A stretch of DNA of 64,000 bases from Klebsiella pneumoniae (lineage in GTDB: Bacteria > Myxococcota_A > UBA796 > SXON01), in assembly GCA_945862325.1 (NCBI GenBank), contig CAMAXZ010000006.1, forward strand, positions 62,001-126,000, given 5' to 3'. Shown here in pieces: positions 35,983 to 44,334 of this stretch; positions within the stretch are counted from its first letter, which is position 1, and the number at the start of each line of letters is the position of its first letter. The notes beneath the pieces were generated by a model that was not told the origin of the DNA, searched no databases, and saw only the letters and a program-made list of their open reading frames with translations. A program made the translations under genes and the position numbers.

Positions 35983-37236
35983 GTGTACCACACGCCCACT
36001 CGAACCACAACAGGCGCGGCGGCCGCGGCCGATATTTCTCGGACGGTCCTGGGCCCGTTCGCGGAGCTGTGGACCGGGCGCGCGACGCTGCGCGAAGCGG
36101 TGGTGGTGCTGGAGGGCGCTCGGGTGGCCTGGGTCGGGGCGGAGTCGGCGCTCCCGGTCGCGTACGCCGGCGCTTCGGCGCGTCGCTACCCGGGGTGCGT
36201 CGCGCTCCCTGGCCTCGTCGACCCGCACACCCACACGACCTTCGCGGGCTCGCGCGCGATGGACTTCGAGCGGCGGCTCGCGGGCGAGTCGTACGCGTCG
36301 ATCCTCGAAGCGGGCGGAGGCATCCACAGCACGGTGCGCGCCACGCGGGCGGCCGACGAGGCCACGCTCGTCGCGCTTACCCGCGCGCGGCTGGCGGGCA
36401 TGCTCGCCGGCGGCGTCACGACCGTGGAGATCAAGAGCGGGTACGGGCTCGACGTCGAGGCCGAGGCCCGCATCCTGCGCGCCGCCCGCGCCGCCGCCGG
36501 ACCGGTGGAGGTCACGACGACCTTCCTCGGGGCGCACGCGCGCCCGGTCGGCCGTCCCGACTACGTCGACGAGGTCGTCGGGCCGATGCTCGCCGCCTGC
36601 GCGCCGCTCGCCGACGCGATCGACGTCTACTGCGATCGCGGCGCGTTCACCCTCGAAGAGGCCCGGCGCGTGCTGGAGGCGGGCCGCGCGGCGGGCCTCG
36701 GGCTGCGGGTGCACGCGGAGCAGGTTGCGTTCACCGGGGCCGCCCGGATGGCGGCGGAGCTCGGCGCGTGGAGCGCCGACCACCTGGAGCGACTCGACGG
36801 CGACGGCGCGCGCGCGATGGCGGACGCCGGCACCGTGGCGGTTCTGCTGCCCGGGGCGATGCTCTACCTCCGGGACTCGGCCCCGCCCGTCGCCACGCTG
36901 CGCGCCGCCGGCGTCCGGATGGCGGTGGGGACGGACTTCAACCCAGGAAGTTCCCCGGTGCGCGACCTCCTCGGCTGCGCGACGCTCGCCTGCCTGACGA
37001 TGGGGCTCGACGTCCCCGAAGCGCTCGCGTCGGTCACGCTGCACGCTGCCGCGGCGATCGGGCGGGCGGACCTCGGGCGGCTCGAAGCGGGCGCCTCGGC
37101 GGACCTCGCCGTGTTCCGGCCTCCGCCCGGCGAGCCGGCCGAGCTGCGCGTGTTGATCCAGTACCTCGGCGGGCACCGGGCCCACGCGGTGTGGAAGCGC
37201 GGCGTGTGCGTCATCGAGGAAGGAGCAACAGAATGA
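35983..37236 (+). CDS. hutI: Imidazolonepropionase
   Basis: HutI opens the imidazolone ring in histidine degradation, giving N-formimino-glutamate. All metal and substrate motifs of the amidohydrolase family are present: VDPHTHTTFAGSR, GGGIHSTV, EIKSGYGLD, HAEQVAFTGA, SADHLE and GTDFNPGSSP. The length (417 residues if GTG 35983 is used) is normal, but the start is uncertain: there is no good Shine-Dalgarno, and family homology begins around residue 18 (ISRTVLGPFAELW). ATT 36034 or CTG 36049 are possible. HutH, HutU and HutF/G are absent here. The stop overlaps mtnA (ATGA), an odd partnership. Confidence 0.92.
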   Translation: MYHTPTRTTTGAAAAADISRTVLGPFAELWTGRATLREAVVVLEGARVAWVGAESALPVAYAGASARRYPGCVALPGLVDPHTHTTFAGSRAMDFERRLAGESYASILEAGGGIHSTVRATRAADEATLVALTRARLAGMLAGGVTTVEIKSGYGLDVEAEARILRAARAAAGPVEVTTTFLGAHARPVGRPDYVDEVVGPMLAACAPLADAIDVYCDRGAFTLEEARRVLEAGRAAGLGLRVHAEQVAFTGAARMAAELGAWSADHLERLDGDGARAMADAGTVAVLLPGAMLYLRDSAPPVATLRAAGVRMAVGTDFNPGSSPVRDLLGCATLACLTMGLDVPEALASVTLHAAAAIGRADLGRLEAGASADLAVFRPPPGEPAELRVLIQYLGGHRAHAVWKRGVCVIEEGATE

Positions 37237-38180
37237 ACGAGCTTCGTGCGATCGTCTGGGCCGGTGACCACCTTCGCCTCCTCGACCAGCGCGTGCTGCC
37301 GGACGAGGAGCGGTGGATCGCCTGTCACGACGCGGACGCTGTGGCCGAGGCGATCCGCGCGATGGTCGTGCGCGGCGCGCCGGCGATCGCCATCTCCGCG
37401 GCGTGGGGGCTCGCGCTCGCCGCGCGGCGGGGCGAGGACGTCGAGGCCGCCCGGGCGCGCCTGACCGCGGCACGGCCGACGGCGGTGAACCTGCGGTGGG
37501 CCATGGAGCGCCTGCGCGGGGTCGCCGATCTCGAAGCGGCCGCCGCCGCGATGCAGGAGGACGACCTCGCGATCAATCGGCGGCTCGGCGACAACGGCGC
37601 GGAGCTGCTGGACGGCGGGGTGCTGACGATCTGCAACACCGGCGCGCTCGCCACCGCCGGCTGGGGAACGGCGCTCGGCATGGTGCGCTCGGCGCGCGCC
37701 GCCGGCCGCCCGGTGCACGTGTACGCCCTGGAGACGCGGCCGTACCTCCAGGGCGCGCGGCTCACGGCGTTCGAGTGTGCCTTCGAGGGCATCCCGTGCA
37801 CCGTGCTCCCCGACGGCGCGGCCGCCGCGCTCCTCGCGTCGGGGCGCGTGACGGCGGCCGTGGCGGGCTGCGATCGCGTCGCCGCCAACGGCGACGCGGC
37901 GAACAAGATCGGCACCTACGCGCTGGCGACCCTCTGCGCCGCGCACGACGTGCCGTTCTGGATCGCGATGCCGCTGTCGTCACTCGACCGCGCCTGTCCC
38001 GACGGCGCCCACATCCCGATCGAGGAGCGCGCCGCCGCGGAGCTGTTCGCCCCGAAGGCCGAGGTGTTCCGCGGCGGATCCGTCGGCGCGTGGAACCCCG
38101 CGTTCGACGTCACCCCCGCGCGCCTCATCCGGGGGTGGGTGACCGAGCGCGGTGTGGAGCGCCCGCCTTTCGCCATTTGA
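37233..38180 (+). CDS. mtnA: S-methyl-5-thioribose-1-phosphate isomerase
   Basis: A 315-residue aldose-ketose isomerase of the methionine salvage pathway (MTR-1-P to MTRu-1-P). The eIF2B-like family signatures are visible: VRGAPAIAISAAWG, the catalytic Cys in TICNTGALAT, ALETRPYLQGARLTA, and the catalytic Asp/Asn in GCDRVAANGDAANKIGTY. FDVTPARLI closes the family. The ATG at 37233 has AGGAAGGAG upstream and overlaps the hutI stop. No other mtn genes are nearby, so the enzyme could also serve a methylthio-alkane shunt, which sequence alone cannot tell. Confidence 0.95.
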   Translation: MNELRAIVWAGDHLRLLDQRVLPDEERWIACHDADAVAEAIRAMVVRGAPAIAISAAWGLALAARRGEDVEAARARLTAARPTAVNLRWAMERLRGVADLEAAAAAMQEDDLAINRRLGDNGAELLDGGVLTICNTGALATAGWGTALGMVRSARAAGRPVHVYALETRPYLQGARLTAFECAFEGIPCTVLPDGAAAALLASGRVTAAVAGCDRVAANGDAANKIGTYALATLCAAHDVPFWIAMPLSSLDRACPDGAHIPIEERAAAELFAPKAEVFRGGSVGAWNPAFDVTPARLIRGWVTERGVERPPFAI

Positions 38181-38235
38181 AGACGATCCGCGCCGGTGAG
38201 ACACGTTAGGCGCTTCCTGTCGGGAGCGGAAACGG

Positions 38236-38499
38236 ATGGTCGCGATCGGGATGCCGGGCTTGTGGGAGTGGGTGGTCATCCTCGTGATCGTCCTGATCTT
38301 CTTCGGCGCGGGGAAACTGCCCGAGGTGTTCGGCCAGGCCGGCAAGGCGATGCGCGCGTTCCGCGACGCGTCCAACGGCGACGACGCGGCCGGCGCCTCG
38401 AAGTCCAAGCGTCAGGCCGCGATCGCCCAGGACGACGACCTGGACGACCCGCCGGCGGTGGGCGCGGCCCGGCCCAGGACGCGCGCCGGCGACGAGTGA
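38236..38499 (+). CDS. tatA: Sec-independent protein translocase subunit TatA/E
   Basis: An 87-residue TatA-type subunit. One hydrophobic helix ([22 protein letters not shown]) is followed by the amphipathic helix [15 protein letters not shown] with the conserved FG and KLPE hinge, and by an acidic, disordered tail. TatA oligomers form the channel for folded twin-arginine substrates. ATG 38236 has GGGAGCGGAAACGG upstream; ATG 38251 is an alternative. TatB and TatC are not nearby. The isolated gene 55 bp after mtnA may be read from the same transcript. Confidence 0.92.
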   Translation: MVAIGMPGLWEWVVILVIVLIFFGAGKLPEVFGQAGKAMRAFRDASNGDDAAGASKSKRQAAIAQDDDLDDPPAVGAARPRTRAGDE

Positions 38500-38503
38500 G
38501 CCC

Positions 38504-39358
38504 TCAGGGCGGCGTTTCGTCGGTGCCGAGCTGGGTCTGAATCGCCGCGCGGAGGTGCTCCGGCGTGGCCCGGGAGCCCGCGAGCGCGACGAGATCCTGC
38601 CGCAGCAGGGTGTGGACGAGCTGCCGGGCGAGCGGTGAAGGCGTGTCCGGGTTGAAGGCGATGGCCTTGCGCACGCGGTACTGCTGCGACCATCGCGGGT
38701 GGGCCGCGATCAAGCTCAGGATGTCGCCGCGCGAGGGGCGCATCGCCGCGACGCGCACGACGTCCCGCTCGGTGACGCGCGGGTTGTCGAGCAGGGCGGC
38801 GATGACCCGCGGATCGCGGTCGTGGAGCAGGCGGTCGAGCACGAGGCGATCGCGCTGGCGGGCCGAGCTGGTGCGGACCCCGGCGCTCATGTCGAGGTGT
38901 GGGTTGGCGTCGGCCATCCGCGCCGCGGCGTTGCTGCGCGCGCGCGGGAGATCGTCGTCCGGTGGGGCGCCCGGGATGCGGACCGGACCCAGCGCGTGGG
39001 CCCCGAGGAAGCGACGTCCGAGGTCGATCTCGCCTGCATCGCGCGCGGCGGCGTAGAGCTCCGCGCAGCGGCCGTACGGAAGGTCGAGCAGCACCGAGGG
39101 GGTCAGCGCGAGCTCGGTCTGGAGCCACCGACAGACCGCGTCCCCCCCGCGCGCGCGCCGCTCGACGCGCAGCAGGAGGGCGAGGAGCGTGGCGTCGTCG
39201 GCCTCGGTCGCGAGGTTGAACAGCACGTGGCGGCGCAAGCCGCGATCCGCGACGGCGGCGAACCGACGCAGCCACGAGGCGAGCAGCGCGTCGGCCGCGT
39301 CGGCGTCGTCGCGCAGGGCGCGGAGTCGGGTCACGACCGCGGGAGGGGCATCGCTCAC
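38504..39358 (-). CDS. HEAT-like repeat protein of unknown function
   Basis: A 284-residue soluble, Ala/Leu/Arg-rich helical protein. Repeats such as LLHDRDPRVIAALLDNPRVTERDV and RKAIAFNPDTPSPLARQLVHTLLRQD have the hydrophobic pattern of HEAT/ARM-like alpha-solenoids, including the DxxPxV turns. There is no signal peptide or catalytic motif. It is convergent to tatA with a 4-base gap. It may mediate protein interactions; no closer function can be given. Confidence 0.65.
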   Translation of the reverse strand: MSDAPPAVVTRLRALRDDADAADALLASWLRRFAAVADRGLRRHVLFNLATEADDATLLALLLRVERRARGGDAVCRWLQTELALTPSVLLDLPYGRCAELYAAARDAGEIDLGRRFLGAHALGPVRIPGAPPDDDLPRARSNAAARMADANPHLDMSAGVRTSSARQRDRLVLDRLLHDRDPRVIAALLDNPRVTERDVVRVAAMRPSRGDILSLIAAHPRWSQQYRVRKAIAFNPDTPSPLARQLVHTLLRQDLVALAGSRATPEHLRAAIQTQLGTDETPP

Positions 39359-39391
39359 GCGGTGGCGTATCCGGCGGTTAGGGCGCGAGTC

Positions 39392-39919
39392 ATGCTGTTG
39401 CTGCTCCTCCTCGCCTGTCCGGCGTCCGCGCCCACCTCCTGGGAGGACTGCGCGGCGCGCTCAGGCTCCTCTCGCGACGACTGCTACACCGAGACGCTCC
39501 CGAAGGTGTTCTGCGACGACCCGGAGCGCGGCTTGAAGCTCGTCGAAGAGCACGTCACCGACGTCACCGTGCGGGACTTCATCTGGCTTCAGGTGACCTC
39601 GAAGGTGGCGCCGGAGTCGCCGCGCTGGTGCGAGAAGATCGTGGACACCGCGCTGGCCGAGCGATGCCAGACCATGGTGAAGCGCCCGCACCTGCACCGT
39701 GACCTCGCCGGGCAGATCTGCCCGGGGCGGACGAAGCCGGCGGGTGGCCCGCCAGGGGCGCCGCCGGGTGGTCCGGGCGGCCCTCCGCCGGGTGGTCCGG
39801 GCGGTCCTCCGCCGGGTGGTCCGGGCGGTCCGCCGCCGGGTGGTCCGGGCGGCCCTCCGCCGGGTGGTCCGGGCGGCCCTCCGCCGGGCGGAGCGCAGCC
39901 GCCGGATGCGCCGGGCTAG
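39392..39919 (+). CDS. Small secreted lipoprotein with Pro/Gly repeat tail
   Basis: A 175-residue lipoprotein. MLLLLLLAC gives a very short signal with lipobox Cys9. Residues 10-110 include paired cysteines (EDCAARSGSSRDDC, KVFCDDPERG, RWCEKIV, ERCQTMV) likely disulphide-bonded. The C-terminal 60 residues are five copies of GGPGGPPP. ATG 39392 has no strong Shine-Dalgarno. Unknown family; the repeat tail may span the peptidoglycan or extend from the cell surface. Confidence 0.7.
   Translation: MLLLLLLACPASAPTSWEDCAARSGSSRDDCYTETLPKVFCDDPERGLKLVEEHVTDVTVRDFIWLQVTSKVAPESPRWCEKIVDTALAERCQTMVKRPHLHRDLAGQICPGRTKPAGGPPGAPPGGPGGPPPGGPGGPPPGGPGGPPPGGPGGPPPGGPGGPPPGGAQPPDAPG
39767..39886 (+). repeat. 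Five tandem 24-bp units encoding GGPGGPPP
   Basis: Five contiguous copies (39767-39790, 39791-39814, 39815-39838, 39839-39862, 39863-39886) of a 24-bp unit coding Gly-Gly-Pro-Gly-Gly-Pro-Pro-Pro, with only synonymous differences (for example CCT versus CCG). A recent in-frame expansion in the lipoprotein tail is the simplest explanation. Confidence 0.9.
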
Positions 39920-39938
39920 ACGCCGGACGATTCGGCGT
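39920..39938 (+). terminator. Hairpin after the lipoprotein gene
   Basis: ACGCCG-GACGATT-CGGCGT is a 6-bp perfect stem with a 7-nt loop starting one base after the TAG stop. There is no T-tract after it, so it is a weak terminator candidate. Confidence 0.4.
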
Positions 39939-39950
39939 TGGAGCGATCAT

Positions 39951-40046
39951 CCGGAAGAGTCCCCCCCGCCATGGCCTCACCGCAAGAGATGGAGGAGACG
40001 CTTGACGTTGCCGGGCTGAAGTCGTGCCGGGGGGGACTGGTTCCGG
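39951..40046. repeat. Long inverted repeat with C7/G7 core in a gene-free gap
   Basis: The left arm (39951-39968) is CCGGAAG-AGTCCCCCCCG and the right arm (40028-40046) is CGGGGGGGACT-GGTTCCGG. Eleven plus six base pairs are perfect, with only a 1 by 2 nt internal loop. They enclose 59 nt. A separate perfect hairpin, CGGGTGG-AGA-CCACCCG, follows at 40053-40069. The element lies in the 251-bp non-coding gap between two convergent genes (39920-40170). It could be a structured RNA, a Rho-independent end for one of the genes, or a REP-like DNA element. No protein-coding gene is supported in the gap. Confidence 0.6.
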
Positions 40047-40170
40047 ATCGGTCGGGTGGAGACCACCCGCAAGGATGAGTGTAGGGCGGGCGCCGAAGAC
40101 AAGCAACCGAAAAGGCGCTCGGCGACAGAAAAGTGAACATCGCGCGCGTGGAGTGGCGGGCGCGCTCGGG

Positions 40171-41349
40171 TCAGCGCAGCGCGGCGAGCTCGGTCACCGC
40201 CGCGCCGAGCAGGCCATCGAGCGGGCTCTCGGCCTCTTCGGGGAGGAGCTCGCCTTGGCGATCGTCGAGGCGCAACGGGAGGTCCACCGGGTTTGGCTCC
40301 CAACCGTCCACCGTGCCGGGGTTGAGGCGGGTCCAGCGCGCGCCCGCGCGTTGGAGCGCCTCGCCGAGCGCCCACACGTGCGCATGGTCGGGCCACGCGA
40401 GCACGTGGTCTTCCGCGCTGCCGAGGAGCAGGAACGGCAGGTCCGGCCAACGCGCGACCGCGGCGGCCGCCGCGCGCGTGGCCGAACGCTCGGCCCACCA
40501 GAGGTCGGTGTCCGCGCGCGACATCGCGTCGTCCACGATGCCGGACTCCTCGATCAGCGTGGCGATGAACGGCGCGTACACGTGGACGCCCGAGGGATCG
40601 CGGACGAAGCCCACGCGCGGGTCCGCCGCGTCGCAGCCACCGTCGAAGCCGACGTCGAAGCACAGCCCTTCCGAAGAGCGCGCGAGGCGGACGCGGTCCG
40701 GCACCGCGCACGACACGGCGCCGTCGTCGTCGAGCACGCACGTGTCGGGGGTGTACACCGTGGGGTCGTTCCCGTAGGCCACCGTCGCGAACGCGGCGTC
40801 CGACGGGGTCTCCCAGGTGACGACGCCGGCGAGCTCCGGGAGGGCGAGGGCCGGGTCGGCGAGGCTCGCCACCGCGAGGTTGCCGCCGTTGCTGGCGCCG
40901 ACGAGCACGGGCGGCCCCGCCACGCCGGGCGCGCGGGTCGGCAGGGTGCACCCGTCGGAGTCGACCACGGTGCCCGCCGCCCACCCGAGCACGGCCGCGA
41001 CCGCCGCGCGAGCGGACGCGCCGCGGCGATCCCCCACGCCCTCCGAGCCGCCGCCCCCCGGGTAGTCGAGCTGCACCGTGACGACGTCGGGCGCGTCGAC
41101 GATCGGGGCGTCCGCCGCGATGCCGGCGTCTTCCCAGCTCCCGTGGAGGACGACCGCGGCGGTGAGCGCGCGCGCGCCCGCGCGGGGCGCGTGGAAGCGC
41201 GCGCGCACGGACGGGGCGAGCTCGGCGTCGCCGAGGATGTGAGCCCACCCGGTCCAACCCGCGTCGAGCTGCGGGCTCTCGGTGGTGGGCGCGGCGCAGA
41301 CGTCGAAGGTCGGCTCTGCGGAGCAGCCCAACGCGAAGACGAGGATCAT
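40171..41349 (-). CDS. Alpha/beta-hydrolase-like lipoprotein
   Basis: A 392-residue secreted protein. ATG 41349 gives MILVFALGCS, a short lipoprotein signal with Cys9. The alpha/beta-hydrolase core has VVLHGSWEDAG (oxyanion strand), VQLDYPGGGGSEG, and the nucleophile elbow VGASNGGNLAV (GxSxG), with a DHVLAWPDHAHVW segment offering Asp/His partners. Additional Cys pairs suggest disulphides. The gene start overlaps the upstream pseudouridine synthase stop (ATGA). Probably an esterase or peptidase; no substrate can be predicted. Confidence 0.75.
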   Translation of the reverse strand: MILVFALGCSAEPTFDVCAAPTTESPQLDAGWTGWAHILGDAELAPSVRARFHAPRAGARALTAAVVLHGSWEDAGIAADAPIVDAPDVVTVQLDYPGGGGSEGVGDRRGASARAAVAAVLGWAAGTVVDSDGCTLPTRAPGVAGPPVLVGASNGGNLAVASLADPALALPELAGVVTWETPSDAAFATVAYGNDPTVYTPDTCVLDDDGAVSCAVPDRVRLARSSEGLCFDVGFDGGCDAADPRVGFVRDPSGVHVYAPFIATLIEESGIVDDAMSRADTDLWWAERSATRAAAAAVARWPDLPFLLLGSAEDHVLAWPDHAHVWALGEALQRAGARWTRLNPGTVDGWEPNPVDLPLRLDDRQGELLPEEAESPLDGLLGAAVTELAALR

Positions 41350-41945
41350 GCTGGCGTCGTCGGTGGGTCGAAGCCCTCGGGGAGCGGCGACACGAGCTCG
41401 AGGCGGTCGTTCGGGCCCGGCCAAGGGATCGTCAGCCGCCATGCGTGGAGCCAGATGCGCGCCGACGGCGGCCCGCCGTAGTCCTCGTCGCCCACGATGG
41501 GGGCCCCCGCGTGGGACAGGTGGGCGCGGACCTGGTGCGTGCGCCCCGTACGCGGAAACGCGGTGACGCCGATGCGGCGCTCGTCGCGCCACCGCACCTC
41601 CCAATCCGTGCGCGAGGCCCGCCCTTCGCCGATCTTCACGCGGCTGCGCTTCCACTCGCCGAGCGGCACCTCGCAGGTCCCGCGGTCGGCGACCTTGCCC
41701 GAGCACACCGCCGCGTACACCTTCTCCACGCGGCCTTCGGCGAACGCGGCGCTCATGAGCCGCTGGCCGGCGAGGGTGCGCGCGAGCACGAGCACGCCGC
41801 TGGTGCCCACGTCCAGGCGGTGCACGACCCGAAGGGCCGTCTGCGTCGCGATGGACGGGCCTCCGTCCCGGCCGGGCACCACCGGCACGCCGATCGGCTT
41901 GTCCACGATCTCGAGGTGGCGATCGCGGTAGAGAGAGACCCACAT
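41346..41945 (-). CDS. RluA-family pseudouridine synthase
   Basis: A 199-residue RNA pseudouridine synthase. The catalytic Asp lies in the RluA motif VHRLDVGTSGVLVLA. Flanking signatures IVDKPIGVPVVPG and GRTHQVRAHLSHAGAPIVGDEDYGG are present, as is LHAWRL near the end. It lacks an S4 domain. This short architecture is typical of TruC/RluA-like enzymes modifying tRNA or rRNA uridines. ATG 41945 is preferred over 41981 because the latter would overlap the ribosome site of the divergent protease gene. Confidence 0.88.
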   Translation of the reverse strand: MWVSLYRDRHLEIVDKPIGVPVVPGRDGGPSIATQTALRVVHRLDVGTSGVLVLARTLAGQRLMSAAFAEGRVEKVYAAVCSGKVADRGTCEVPLGEWKRSRVKIGEGRASRTDWEVRWRDERRIGVTAFPRTGRTHQVRAHLSHAGAPIVGDEDYGGPPSARIWLHAWRLTIPWPGPNDRLELVSPLPEGFDPPTTPA

Positions 41946-41964
41946 CGGACCACCCAGGAGCGCC

Positions 41965-44334
41965 GTGCCTATCGCGTCCATCCCCGCCGATCAGCTTCGT
42001 TGGCGCGTGCCTGCGGGCGCGCTTCCCTTCGCGACCACGCGCGAGGTCGAGCCGACCGACGACGTGATCGGCCAGGACGATGCCGTCGCGGGTCTGCTCC
42101 GTGGCGTCCGCATGGCGAGCCCGGGGTTCAACGTCTTCGTCGTCGGGTTGTCGTCCACGGGGCGGCTAAACACGGCGCGTCGGATGGTGGCCGCGCTCGC
42201 TGGCCCTCGGCGGCGGTCGCGGGACTTCGCCTACGTCGCCAACTTCGCCGAGCCGTCGCGGCCGCGCCTCGTGGAGATGCCGGCCGGTCGGGCCCTGCCG
42301 TTCCGGCGGGAGCTCTTGCGGCTCGCGGCGCTGCTGGTCGAGGAGGTTCCTCGCATCCTCGCCAACGACGAGGTGCGTCGCAAGCGCGACCGCGGCGCGC
42401 GGGACCTCCTGGTGGCGTCCCAGGGGGCCTTGCAGCGCCTGCGCGCGCGTGCCCGCGCGTCGGGCTTCGTGGTCGCCGAGGTCGACGACGGCTCCGACGC
42501 GCCGGAGCCCACGGTCCTCTGGGTCGAGCCGCACGACGGCCCCATCGAGGACGCTCCGGTGCACACGCGCGCCGAGCTTCACGTGCTCGTGGAGTCGGGC
42601 GAGCTGACGATCCCGCGGCCACTCGACGAGGTACTCTCGCAGTTCGACAGCTTCGAAGCGGAGCTCGCCCAGGTCCAGTCGGCCTCTCGCCAGGCGATGG
42701 CCGACACCTTCCGCGACGTGTCCGCGGCGGAGGTCGAGGCCGTACGGGCCGGGACGGCGGAGTCGTTCACGGCCCTGGGCGCGCGCTGGCCCGCGGCGCG
42801 GGGCTGGCTCGCGGAGCTGCACGAGGAGCTGCTCCAGTCGCTCGACTGGTTCGACGAGGAGAGCGACCACGCGGCGTTGATCGCCGCGTTCACCGTGAAC
42901 GTGCTGCACACGGGCTCCCGGTCGCGAAAGCCGCCGGTCGTGGCGGTGCCCAACCCCACCTGGCAGCACCTCTTCGGCGGCATCGAGGCGCCGCCCGACG
43001 CCCCGGCGGATCACCGCGCGATCCGCGGCGGGTTCCTGCTCGACGCCGACGGCGGGTTCCTCGTCTTGTCGGCCTCGGACCTGCTGCAAGAGCTGTCTAC
43101 CTGGAAGGTGCTCAAGCGCGCGCTGATGTTCGGCGAGGTGGACATCCAGAACCCCACCGAGGGCGTGCCGCCGGGCGGGCCGGTGCTCCGCCCCGACCCG
43201 ATGCGCCTGGACGTGAAGGTGATCCTCTTGGGCGACGCCGAGGTGTTCGCGGCCTTGTACTACGGAGATCCGGACTTCGCGAACGTGTTCAAGATCAAGG
43301 CCGAGTTCCAGCCGGACGCGCAGGTGACGCCCCCCTTGATCGAGCAGTACGCGGCGTTCGTGTCGCGCACGGTGCGTCGGGAGCGCCTGGTGCCGTTCAC
43401 CCGCGACGCGGTGTGCGCGGCCTTGGAGTGGGCGGTGCGCGAGGCCGGGCGCGGCGGACGCATCACCACGGACTTCGGCAGCATCGCCGATCTCCTTCGG
43501 GAATCGAGCTTCGAGGCGTCTTTGGTGGCCGCGGGTGACGTGACGCGCGCGCACGTGGACGCGGCGCGGACCGCGCGCCGTCGACGCGACGACTACGCGG
43601 AGCGGCGCGTGTTGGAGATGATCGAGGCGCGGGTGATCCACCTCGACCTCGTCGGGACGCGCGTGGGGCAGGTGAACGCCCTCGTGGTGTACCACGTAGG
43701 AGGCCACGATTTCGGGCGTCCCATGAGGATCACCGCCGCCGTCGGGGTGGGCCGCCGCGGCCTCGTCTCGATCGAGCGTGTGGCGCGCATGAGCGGGCGG
43801 TCGCACGACAAGGGGGTCACGATCCTCGAGGGGCTGCTGCTCGACCGCTTCGGGCGGGCGGGGCCGATGAGCTTCACCGCGAACCTCTGCTTCGAACAGA
43901 GCTACAGTCGCGTCGACGGCGACAGCGCCAGCCTGCCGGAAGCGCTCGTCCTGCTCAGCGCGCTGGCGCGCATGCCGCTCCGCCAGGACATCGCCGTGAC
44001 CGGCTCGCTGAACCAGTTCGGCGAGGTGCAGGCGGTCGGTGGCGTGAACGAGAAGATCGAGGGGTTCTTCCGCGCGTGTCACGTGCGCGGGCTGTCCGGC
44101 GCGCAGGGCGTCGTGCTGCCCGAGCGCAACCGCGAGGACCTGCACCTCGAGGCCGAGGTCGCGCTCGCCTGCGCCGAGGAGCGGTTCACCGTGTGGACGG
44201 TGTCGACGCTCGACGACGCGGTGGCCCTCTGCCTCGGGCCGCCGGCCGAGGTCTACGCGGCGGTGGAGGCGGCGCTCGAGGGCTTCCGGCGCGCGCGCAT
44301 CAGTCCGTCGGCGGAGCGCACGCCACCGCGCTGA
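41965..44334 (+). CDS. Lon-like protease (AAA_32/Lon_C type, degenerate P-loop)
   Basis: A 789-residue LonB-like protein; GTG 41965 has AGGAG six bases upstream. The C-terminal Lon protease domain is intact: Ser654 in GDSASLPE and Lys697 in VNEKIEGFF, exactly 43 residues apart as in E. coli Lon, with VTGSLNQFGEVQAVGG between. The ATPase half aligns with the AAA_32 family (DVIGQDDAVAGLLRGV; PGFNVFVVG), but its P-loop reads GLSSTGRLNTA instead of GxxGxGKT, so nucleotide binding may be weak or lost. Coiled-coil insertion of the usual size follows. The gene is divergent from the RluA-type synthase. Confidence 0.85.
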   Translation: MPIASIPADQLRWRVPAGALPFATTREVEPTDDVIGQDDAVAGLLRGVRMASPGFNVFVVGLSSTGRLNTARRMVAALAGPRRRSRDFAYVANFAEPSRPRLVEMPAGRALPFRRELLRLAALLVEEVPRILANDEVRRKRDRGARDLLVASQGALQRLRARARASGFVVAEVDDGSDAPEPTVLWVEPHDGPIEDAPVHTRAELHVLVESGELTIPRPLDEVLSQFDSFEAELAQVQSASRQAMADTFRDVSAAEVEAVRAGTAESFTALGARWPAARGWLAELHEELLQSLDWFDEESDHAALIAAFTVNVLHTGSRSRKPPVVAVPNPTWQHLFGGIEAPPDAPADHRAIRGGFLLDADGGFLVLSASDLLQELSTWKVLKRALMFGEVDIQNPTEGVPPGGPVLRPDPMRLDVKVILLGDAEVFAALYYGDPDFANVFKIKAEFQPDAQVTPPLIEQYAAFVSRTVRRERLVPFTRDAVCAALEWAVREAGRGGRITTDFGSIADLLRESSFEASLVAAGDVTRAHVDAARTARRRRDDYAERRVLEMIEARVIHLDLVGTRVGQVNALVVYHVGGHDFGRPMRITAAVGVGRRGLVSIERVARMSGRSHDKGVTILEGLLLDRFGRAGPMSFTANLCFEQSYSRVDGDSASLPEALVLLSALARMPLRQDIAVTGSLNQFGEVQAVGGVNEKIEGFFRACHVRGLSGAQGVVLPERNREDLHLEAEVALACAEERFTVWTVSTLDDAVALCLGPPAEVYAAVEAALEGFRRARISPSAERTPPR

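Noticed and set aside
39970-40030. Minus-strand AGCCCGGCAAC-like string resembling a SAM riboswitch core
   Set aside because: Other conserved riboswitch helices are missing, and there is no gene immediately downstream on that strand for it to control.
39971-40078. Short ORF (35 codons, MASPQEMEETL...) within the inverted-repeat region
   Set aside because: It has no ribosome-binding site (preceded by CCCCCCCGCC), runs into the G7 arm, and has no recognisable family; the structure explains the sequence better.
40171-41943. Extended version of the alpha/beta-hydrolase gene reaching into the pseudouridine synthase
   Set aside because: The upstream part is an out-of-frame reading of the synthase; ATG 41349 gives a lipoprotein signal and an ATGA overlap.
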